Source: SZUA-217 sp034658975 (GTDB taxonomy: Bacteria; Actinomycetota; Acidimicrobiia; Spongiisociales; ZC4RG35). Taken from it: a stretch of DNA of 5,924 nucleotides. The DNA is taken from positions 1 through 5,924 of the forward strand of contig JAYEGJ010000147.1 in NCBI GenBank assembly GCA_034658975.1, read 5' to 3'. The position numbers were made by a program, and so were the translations under genes. This document shows positions 1-4,746 of the stretch, one piece after another (position 1 is the first letter of the stretch; the number at the start of each line of letters is the position of its first letter). The notes below the pieces were generated by a model. That model was given only the letters and a program-made list of their open reading frames with translations, was not told the DNA's origin and ran no database searches.

Positions 1-1159
1 TCATAACGGCCGTACCGACCTGGAGGTGGTGACCGGGAAAGCCCTCGTGATATGCAGTGGAAACCTCTTGCCAGTACGGAATTCGCGCGCGTGATCCCGG
101 CGCATACCAAATGGAGCCCGGACGGGTCAGGTCCTCCGAAGGCGCCATGTACCAGGCTCCCAGGGAGCCACCAGGAGGTGCGATATTGACCGCGACGGTT
201 CGCAACTCGTCAGGCACATCGAAGTGCTCTCCTGCAAGTTGGGAGATGGCCTGATCCTGGATGTTGGACACAAACCGGGCGAAGTCTTCGCGGGTTACGG
301 CCGACCTTTCAGGATCGTTATCGAGAATGTCGATCACCTCTTCAACCGTCTTTCCCTGTTCGATCTCGCCTGCCGCGACCTTCATCTCCCCGCGAATCCT
401 GAAGATCTCGGACCACGCCCACTGATACGTCTCGTCCGGGTCGAGCGTCATGCCGAGAAACTCTTCGGCCCCCTGGAGATACTTCTCCCGACCCACCGCG
501 TCGGCCGGCCTGGCCGACGGCAGGTACGCATCCCTAAGCCAGTCTGCGAACTCACCGTGTGCCCGCCGGGCGATCTCAGTCGCAGCTCGGACCGCTTCGG
601 CGTCGCCACCGGCCCTGGCTGCCTCATCGGGCAGCATCAAGAACCGAGAGTCATCCGATGCTGCTGCCTCTGACTGGTCGAGAGCGGACTGTGCCTGACG
701 TGCAGCCACGGTGTCACCTCGCTCGAGACCGACAGTTAGCGATTCGCGGTACCCGGCGAGCATCTCGGAATAGGTGCTCATCCGCTCGGCGATGGCCGAC
801 CAACCCTCGGGGGTCTCACGGTCCATCACATCGAATACATCCCTGATGATCTGAAGAGGGCTGGCGATGTGGTTGAGATCACGGGCCCACTTGCCCGACT
901 CGAACTCGCCTATGCGGGCGTCCAGCCATCCAACGGTGACCTTGGCCGCACGCCGCTGGACCGGATCGGCCTCATCGAGATGGGCGGCCATCTCCTTCCG
1001 GGTTGCCCGGTAGAGATCTGTGCGTGCTGCGTAGCCATCCGGGGAGTAGTCGGCCGGGAGATGATCCCGCCCGCCGATGCCATAGGAAGTGGCCGTGATC
1101 GGGGCGAGGTCGGCCCACCTCTCTGTGAAGATGTCAGAAATCGTGAAGGGAGCGTTCAT
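1..1159 (-). CDS. DUF885 family metallopeptidase-like protein (C-terminus cut off by window edge)
   Basis: Reading the minus strand from an ATG at 1159 gives 386 uninterrupted codons to base 1, so this is a 5'-complete, 3'-truncated gene. The start MNAPFTISDIFTERW is followed by ITATSYGIGGRDHLPADYSP, the usual opening of DUF885 (PF05960) proteins. The diagnostic metal site HEGFPGHH lies at residues 371-378 (bases 26-49), preceded by IPYWQEVSTAY. The two His of HExxPGHH and its Glu are expected zinc ligands and catalytic base. DUF885 proteins are mostly uncharacterised zinc-peptidase-like enzymes, usually about 550-600 residues, so roughly the last third is missing. No signal peptide or membrane segment is visible, which suggests a cytoplasmic enzyme. 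The start has no Shine-Dalgarno but has a TACCCT hexamer 8 nt upstream. The lipoprotein gene lies 52 bp upstream on the same strand. The family call is firm; the substrate is unknown. Confidence 0.93.
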   Translation of the reverse strand, partial: MNAPFTISDIFTERWADLAPITATSYGIGGRDHLPADYSPDGYAARTDLYRATRKEMAAHLDEADPVQRRAAKVTVGWLDARIGEFESGKWARDLNHIASPLQIIRDVFDVMDRETPEGWSAIAERMSTYSEMLAGYRESLTVGLERGDTVAARQAQSALDQSEAAASDDSRFLMLPDEAARAGGDAEAVRAATEIARRAHGEFADWLRDAYLPSARPADAVGREKYLQGAEEFLGMTLDPDETYQWAWSEIFRIRGEMKVAAGEIEQGKTVEEVIDILDNDPERSAVTREDFARFVSNIQDQAISQLAGEHFDVPDELRTVAVNIAPPGGSLGAWYMAPSEDLTRPGSIWYAPGSRARIPYWQEVSTAYHEGFPGHHLQVGTAVM

Positions 1160-1183
1160 TGGCGAAGAGGGTATACCTCGCCA
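1160..1183. repeat. Short inverted repeat directly upstream of the DUF885 gene
   Basis: TGGCGA (1160-1165) is mirrored by TCGCCA (1178-1183). Between them lies the 8-bp palindrome GGTATACC (1170-1177), off-centre by an AGAG insertion on the left. The element abuts the ATG at 1159 and overlaps the candidate -10. It could be an operator or a chance small palindrome; the arms are only 6 bp. Confidence 0.3.
1168..1173 (-). promoter_or_regulatory. Candidate -10 element (TACCCT) of the DUF885 gene
   Basis: On the minus strand TACCCT matches the actinobacterial TANNNT -10 pattern and ends 8 nt before the ATG. Transcription starting about 7 nt downstream would give a mRNA with essentially no leader. 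The bases before the ATG are pyrimidine-rich with no Shine-Dalgarno, consistent with leaderless translation. No clear -35 is seen. Confidence 0.4.
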
Positions 1184-1211
1184 GTCGGCCGATATTCTCC
1201 CGGCGTGACAG

Positions 1212-1760
1212 TTAGCAGTCGGCTACGAGTTCGCCGTGCACCTCGGTGGCTCCGAGTTCGCCACCCTCCAGAAATGTGCCCGACCCGGTCACGGTGCTGC
1301 CGCTGAGCTCCAACGTCGCTTCGGAGAACGCACCGGCCTCCCAAAGCGTGTCGTAGGTTTCGGCGTCGTAAACCGAAATGGTTGCCTCTCCTCCGAAGCT
1401 GTCCGCTCCGAACTGGTTCACATCGAGGTTGTAAGGCTCGTCGTAGGAGACGACGACGAAAAGGATCTCGGCGCCGGCGGACTCCTGTGGCTCGAGGGCG
1501 CAGAGAATGCCGAACTTGTAGACCTCACCGTTGTCGAGCGTCAGTGTTGCACTCGGGTCGTTGGTGGAGGTGGACGACTCGGCCGGCTCGTCGTCCGAGG
1601 ACGGGGCCTCCGTGCCAGGTGGCGCGGCAGTAGCCGCCTCGGTCGTCGGTATCTCGGTAGGGGTCGGAGCATCTGTATCTGAACTCTCGGCGTCGGAGCC
1701 GCCGCAGGCGACAGCAACGAGCATGAGAGCGATGAACACCGCGACAACTCGTGTCTTCAC
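1212..1760 (-). CDS. Secreted lipoprotein of unknown function
   Basis: A 182-residue protein starting at GTG. Residues 1-18 form a lipoprotein signal peptide (KTR, then a hydrophobic core, lipobox AVAC) with the lipidation Cys at 19 followed by GGSD, so the mature protein should be anchored on the outer face of the membrane. Residues 20-70 are a Ser/Thr/Pro/Glu/Asp-rich flexible linker. Residues 71-182 are a compact, apparently beta-rich domain (TLTLDNGEVYKFGILC ... EATLELSGSTVTGSGTF ... HGELVADC) with two cysteines, C87 and the C-terminal C182, that could form a disulfide. The pattern of Cys, GSGTF and a terminal C faintly resembles the mycobacterial LpqH/19-kDa lipoprotein domain, but I cannot assign it. 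The GTG is supported by AGGGGG at a spacing of 8 nt. The gene is divergent from the phosphotransferase gene and 52 bp upstream of the DUF885 gene. Lipoprotein export is well supported; function is unknown. Confidence 0.88.
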   Translation of the reverse strand: MKTRVVAVFIALMLVAVACGGSDAESSDTDAPTPTEIPTTEAATAAPPGTEAPSSDDEPAESSTSTNDPSATLTLDNGEVYKFGILCALEPQESAGAEILFVVVSYDEPYNLDVNQFGADSFGGEATISVYDAETYDTLWEAGAFSEATLELSGSTVTGSGTFLEGGELGATEVHGELVADC

Positions 1761-1768
1761 CTTTGGTT

Positions 1769-1774
1769 CCCCCT
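1769..1774 (-). promoter_or_regulatory. Shine-Dalgarno (AGGGGG) of the lipoprotein gene
   Basis: On the minus strand AGGGGG lies 8 nt before the GTG at 1760, an ideal spacing. It decides this GTG as the start and places the signal peptide at the exact N-terminus. Confidence 0.7.
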
Positions 1775-1787
1775 CGTAATTGAATCC

Positions 1788-1810
1788 GCCCGGGCGTCAC
1801 GCGCTCGGGC
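1788..1810. repeat. Inverted repeat, candidate operator in the divergent region
   Basis: Arms GCCCGGGCG (1788-1796) and CGCTCGGGC (1802-1810) are complementary at 8 of 9 positions around the 5-nt centre TCACG. The single mismatch would be a G-U pair in RNA. The left arm also contains the 10-bp palindrome CGCCCGGGCG (1787-1796). If the phosphotransferase transcript starts near 1842, the repeat lies at about -54 to -32, a usual place for a regulator site, and it is 28-50 bp upstream of the lipoprotein start. No regulator gene is adjacent within the window. Confidence 0.4.
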
Positions 1811-1829
1811 TGGTTCGAAGGTTGGGGCG

Positions 1830-1835
1830 TATCCT
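1830..1835 (+). promoter_or_regulatory. Candidate -10 element (TATCCT) of the phosphotransferase gene, leaderless
   Basis: TATCCT fits TANNNT and is followed by exactly 6 nt and then the GTG at 1842, so the expected transcription start coincides with the start codon. The intervening TCTCCC contains no Shine-Dalgarno. This is the typical layout of a leaderless actinobacterial gene. No recognisable -35 lies 16-19 bp upstream. Confidence 0.55.
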
Positions 1836-1841
1836 TCTCCC

Positions 1842-2888
1842 GTGCCCGATCTGATCGAAGTCCGCGACGATGAAAGATTCGACCTTCCGCCCGTTGTTTC
1901 GTGGATGGCAACTCAGCCGGGGCTCCCCGAGGGGGTCCCCGCCGTGGCCCAGTTCGGCGGTGGGAAGGCAAACCTGACATATCTTTTGTCATTCCCGGAT
2001 GGGTCAGAATTGGTCTTACGAAGACCGCCGCTGGGACCGGTCGCCGCTTCGTCACACGACATGAGCCGCGAATACCGGGTGCTTTCCCGGCTGTGGAAGT
2101 CCTTCAACAAGGCACCAAGGGCGGTGGCCCTGTGCCAGGACGAGCAGGTCATCGGCGACACATTCCTCCTCATGGAGCGGCGGCCGGGAGTGGTCGTCCG
2201 CGGCGACGTGCCCGATGTGTTCGGTGGCGGCGCTGACTCGGAGGCCAATCGGAAGCTGTCCGAAGTGGTGATCGACACGCTTGCCGAATTCCATTCGGTC
2301 GATCCCCGTGAATGTGGTCTGGAAGATTTTGGACACCCCGAGGGATTCCTCGAAAGACAGGTCGCCGGCTGGACTTCGAGATGGGAAAAGGCCAGGCATG
2401 AAGAGAATCCCGTCGCCGACGAGCTCGGACGCTGGCTTGAAGCCGAACTGCCGGATTCCGAGCGGGTCACCCTTCTTCACAACGACTGGAGGCTCGACAA
2501 CATGGCCGTGGATCCCGATGACCCCGGGACCTGCAACGCTGTCTACGACTGGGACATGGCGACCAGAGGCGATCCACTGGCCGACGTCGGCACGCTGATG
2601 GCTTCCTGGTTCGACCCCGGCGAGGCGCCAGAAACGTTGGGCATGATGCCGACTCAGACGGTGGGGTGGATGGACCGTGATGCCGCGGTCGCCCGGTACG
2701 GGAGACAGGTGGGCCGGGATCTGGCGGATATCAACTGGTACCTCACCTTCGGTGCCTGGAAGTTGGGGATAGTCCTCCAGCAGATCTACATACGTTGGCT
2801 CCGGGGGCAGACGAAAGATGCCCGATTTCAGTTCCTTGACGAGGGAGCACGGCTTCTGTTCGCATTGGCGTCCGAGCGTCGTAACTGA
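1842..2888 (+). CDS. APH/ACAD10-like phosphotransferase family protein
   Basis: A 348-residue protein of the aminoglycoside phosphotransferase fold (PF01636), closest by motif to the family related to the N-terminal domain of ACAD10/11. Visible kinase landmarks: a nucleotide-loop-like GGGKANLTYLL (39-49), the basic strand LVLRRPPLG (57-65), Glu77 in SREYRVL, a lid/hinge segment FLLMERRPGVVVRG (108-121), the catalytic loop HNDWRLDN (213-220, catalytic Asp215 and metal-binding Asn220), and the second metal-binding motif DWD (236-238) in YDWDMATRGDPLADVG. Length is typical for the family. The canonical HGD is HND here; I believe this variant occurs in relatives, so activity is not excluded. Members phosphorylate hydroxyl groups of small molecules, but the substrate cannot be told from sequence; it should not be called an antibiotic-resistance gene on this evidence. 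The start is GTG without Shine-Dalgarno, next to a -10. The ABC exporter gene begins 14-26 bp downstream. Confidence 0.92.
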   Translation: MPDLIEVRDDERFDLPPVVSWMATQPGLPEGVPAVAQFGGGKANLTYLLSFPDGSELVLRRPPLGPVAASSHDMSREYRVLSRLWKSFNKAPRAVALCQDEQVIGDTFLLMERRPGVVVRGDVPDVFGGGADSEANRKLSEVVIDTLAEFHSVDPRECGLEDFGHPEGFLERQVAGWTSRWEKARHEENPVADELGRWLEAELPDSERVTLLHNDWRLDNMAVDPDDPGTCNAVYDWDMATRGDPLADVGTLMASWFDPGEAPETLGMMPTQTVGWMDRDAAVARYGRQVGRDLADINWYLTFGAWKLGIVLQQIYIRWLRGQTKDARFQFLDEGARLLFALASERRN

Positions 2889-2898
2889 TCCCGACTCC

Positions 2899-2904
2899 TA
2901 GGAT
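2899..2904 (+). promoter_or_regulatory. Candidate -10 element (TAGGAT) of the ABC transporter operon
   Basis: TAGGAT is a good TANNNT match, located between the phosphotransferase stop (2888) and the ATG at 2915, ending 10 nt before it. It overlaps the alternative ATG at 2903, so if it is used the protein must start at 2915. The same bases could serve as a weak AGGA ribosome site for 2915 at 11 nt spacing, so the promoter reading is not certain. Confidence 0.35.
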
Positions 2905-2914
2905 GCCTCCGCTC

Positions 2915-3892
2915 ATGAAAGCGGTAGAAGCCACCGGCATCACCTTCGACTTCGGAGAGGTGCGCGCCCTCGACGGGGTGAGCTTGGAGTTCGAGCAGGG
3001 GATCATATATGGCCTGCTCGGACCAAACGGGGCCGGCAAGACGACCCTGATTCGAGTTCTCACCACCCTCCTCGAGCCCGATCAGGGCCACGCCCGCGTC
3101 GCCGGCATCGATGTGGTGGGAGACCCGGTCGGAGTTCGGGGCCGCATCGGACTGGCAGGCCAGTTCGCCGCTGTCGACGAGTTCCAAACCGGTCGTGAGA
3201 ACGTCGAGATGGTGGGACGTCTCTACAACCTGTCGAAGGCCGACGCTCGAAGTCGTACGGATGAGATCCTCGAGCGCATCCATCTCATCGAGGCAGCCGA
3301 TCGGCAGGTGAAGACCTACTCGGGAGGCATGCGCCGCCGACTCGACCTCGCTGCGTCGATGGTGGGGCGGCCCGAAATACTTTTCTTGGACGAGCCGACA
3401 ACAGGCATCGACCCCGGAACCCGGTTCGACCTCTGGGACCTGATCGAGGACCTCGTCGAAGGAGGAACCACTCTTCTTCTGACCACTCAGTATCTGGACG
3501 AGGCCGATCGACTGGCGGATCGAATCGGTGTCATCGACCACGGAAAACTGATAGCGGAGGGCACTTCGGACGAACTGAAGGCCAAGCTCGGTGGTGACGT
3601 CGTCGAGACTCACGTCAAGGACGAGGACCTCGAGTCGGCCATCGAATGCCTCACCACGGTTTCGGGGGAAGAGCCAAAGGTTGAGGGATCAGCGGTATCG
3701 ATACCCGCACCTTTCGGTTCACGAACGCTCACAACAGTGGTTCGGGAGTTGGACGATGCCGGGATAGAGCCTCGTGACATCGCTCTTCGCAAGCCAACGC
3801 TCGACGACGTGTTCCTCACTCTCACCGGGCACCACGCCGAGGAAGATGGGAAGACTGCTTCTCCTGCGGGCCGACGGAGGGGACGGCGATGA
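2915..3892 (+). CDS. DrrA-type ABC transporter ATP-binding protein
   Basis: The nucleotide-binding subunit of a drug/lipid-type exporter, cytoplasmic, powering the permease encoded next. Numbered from 2915 (325 aa): Walker A GPNGAGKTT (36-44), Q-loop Gln83 in GQFAAVDEFQTGREN, signature YSGGMRRRLDLA (135-146), Walker B ILFLDEP (155-161), D-loop TGIDP (163-167), and switch position Gln192 in LLLTTQYLDEADRLADR, where most ABC ATPases have His. Gln here, the DrrA-style TGREN segment, and the C-terminal KPTLDDVFLTLTG (294-306) are all traits of the daunorubicin-resistance DrrA family (PF00005 plus DUF4162-like tail). An in-frame ATG at 2903 would add MPPL. I prefer 2915 because MKAVEATGITFDFG matches the family's usual N-terminus and 2903 has no Shine-Dalgarno. 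The basic tail GRRRGRR is encoded by the purine-rich ribosome site of the next gene. The exported substrate is unknown. Confidence 0.94.
   Translation: MKAVEATGITFDFGEVRALDGVSLEFEQGIIYGLLGPNGAGKTTLIRVLTTLLEPDQGHARVAGIDVVGDPVGVRGRIGLAGQFAAVDEFQTGRENVEMVGRLYNLSKADARSRTDEILERIHLIEAADRQVKTYSGGMRRRLDLAASMVGRPEILFLDEPTTGIDPGTRFDLWDLIEDLVEGGTTLLLTTQYLDEADRLADRIGVIDHGKLIAEGTSDELKAKLGGDVVETHVKDEDLESAIECLTTVSGEEPKVEGSAVSIPAPFGSRTLTTVVRELDDAGIEPRDIALRKPTLDDVFLTLTGHHAEEDGKTASPAGRRRGRR
3876..3882 (+). promoter_or_regulatory. Shine-Dalgarno (GGAGGGG) of the permease gene
   Basis: GGAGGGG lies inside the end of the ATPase gene, 6 nt before the permease ATG, and together with the ATGA stop/start overlap indicates coupled translation of the two subunits. 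Confidence 0.8.
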
Positions 3893-4722
3893 CCAGCACA
3901 ACTCAGCATCGAAGCCGCATCAGCCTGATCGATTCGGCGACCCATACGGCAATTATCACAAGGAGGAACGTCCTTCGTTTCCTACGGATCCCGGCGCTTC
4001 TGCTCTTCTCGACAGTCCAGCCCGTGATGTTCCTTCTCCTCTTCAACTACGTCTTCGGAGGTGCAATCACAAGTGGCGCCGGCACGGGGAGTGACCAGTA
4101 CATCAACTGGCTGATCCCCGGGATTCTGGTCCAGTCCGCGGTGTTCGGAGCCACCGCGACCGCACTCGGACTCACCGAAGACCTCGGAGCGGGCGTAATC
4201 GATCGCTTCAGGTCTCTACCTATGGCACGATCCGCCGTCCTCACCGGGCGCACCCTCGCCGATCTAGTGAGGAACACGCTGGTCTTCTCCCTGATGCTGG
4301 CTGTCGGTTACCTCATGGGCTGGAGGTTCGAGCAGGGCGTTCTGAAGATGCTGCTCGCACTGGGTCTCGCCCTGGGGTTCGGCTATGCCTTCTCTTGGGT
4401 GATGGTGGTGGTTGGTCTCGCCACGAAGACACCCGAGGCGGCTCAATCGGCCGGGTTCCTTCCGATTTTCCCGCTGGTGTTTGCCTCGTCGGTCTTCGTG
4501 CCGACCGAGACCATGCCCGACTGGCTCAGGGTCTTTGCGGACAATCAGCCGGTCACAATTCTGGCCAATGCCGTCAGGTCACTTCTCCTGCCCGAAGAAG
4601 CGCTGTCCTTCATCGGGTTCGACCAGGGCGAACTGGTCCTCAAGTCGATCCTCTGGATCGTCGGCATCATCGCCGTCGTCGCCCCTCTCTCGGTTCGGAT
4701 GTATAGACGGACGGTGGGCTGA
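3889..4722 (+). CDS. DrrB-type ABC-2 transporter permease
   Basis: A 277-residue integral membrane protein forming the transmembrane half of the exporter with the preceding ATPase. After a polar N-terminus (1-33) hydrophobic segments are seen at about 37-57, 73-92, 129-145, 154-178, 189-205 and 252-270, matching the six-helix ABC-2 fold (PF01061). The cytoplasmic motif GAGVIDRFRSLPMARSAVLTGR (100-121) is the conserved coupling region of this family, and VPTETMPDWLRVFADNQPVT (204-223) with ILANAVRSL is the conserved segment before the last helix. The ATG overlaps the ATPase stop codon (ATGA), with a strong Shine-Dalgarno, so the two proteins should be made in a fixed ratio. Length is normal and nothing is broken. 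Substrates of relatives include antibiotics and lipids; none can be inferred here. Confidence 0.93.
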   Translation: MTSTTQHRSRISLIDSATHTAIITRRNVLRFLRIPALLLFSTVQPVMFLLLFNYVFGGAITSGAGTGSDQYINWLIPGILVQSAVFGATATALGLTEDLGAGVIDRFRSLPMARSAVLTGRTLADLVRNTLVFSLMLAVGYLMGWRFEQGVLKMLLALGLALGFGYAFSWVMVVVGLATKTPEAAQSAGFLPIFPLVFASSVFVPTETMPDWLRVFADNQPVTILANAVRSLLLPEEALSFIGFDQGELVLKSILWIVGIIAVVAPLSVRMYRRTVG

Positions 4723-4733
4723 CCCGCGGTCGT

Positions 4734-4739
4734 TACGGT
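4734..4739 (+). promoter_or_regulatory. Candidate -10 element (TACGGT) of the M20 amidohydrolase gene, leaderless
   Basis: TACGGT fits TANNNT and is followed by 7 nt and the ATG at 4747, so transcription would begin at the start codon. It overlaps the alternative GTG at 4738. A weak ribosome-site-like GGTGG (4737-4741), 5 nt before the ATG, is a competing explanation and would also favour 4747. Confidence 0.45.
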
Positions 4740-4746
4740 GGCGGCC

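Larger units (their letters stand above)
1761..1841. promoter_or_regulatory. Divergent intergenic region between lipoprotein and phosphotransferase genes
   Basis: These 81 bp separate two genes transcribed away from each other, so both promoters should lie here. The region contains the lipoprotein Shine-Dalgarno, a relatively AT-rich stretch (1776-1785), an inverted repeat (1788-1810) and a -10 hexamer facing the plus-strand gene (1830-1835). No good -35 hexamer is seen for either direction, and I could not place a confident -10 for the lipoprotein gene (TTCAAT at 1779-1784 on the minus strand is a weak option, too close to the Shine-Dalgarno). Confidence 0.6.

Noticed and set aside
1184..1211. 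Weak GCCG/CGGC hairpin and TCGGCCGA palindrome between the lipoprotein stop and the DUF885 start
   Set aside because: Stems are only 4 bp, with no T-tract. This is not enough to call a terminator.
224..1306. Plus-strand open frames (for example 224-673 and 869-1306) across the left region
   Set aside because: The minus strand of the same bases encodes a continuous DUF885 protein with its HEGFPGHH site. The plus frames show no recognisable motifs and are shadows of it.
1236..1682. Plus-strand open frame of 148 codons opposite the lipoprotein gene
   Set aside because: It is composed mostly of Gly/Arg/Val-rich low-complexity sequence, while the minus strand gives a proper lipoprotein signal peptide with a well-spaced Shine-Dalgarno.
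1842..2888. Calling the phosphotransferase an aminoglycoside resistance gene
   Set aside because: The motifs fit the broad APH/ACAD10-like family, whose members mostly have other or unknown substrates. Proximity to a DrrAB-type exporter is not evidence of resistance.
2828..3613. Minus-strand open frame of 261 codons
   Set aside because: It is antisense to the ABC ATPase, whose Walker A, signature and Walker B motifs are all intact on the plus strand. No motif is seen in the antisense product.
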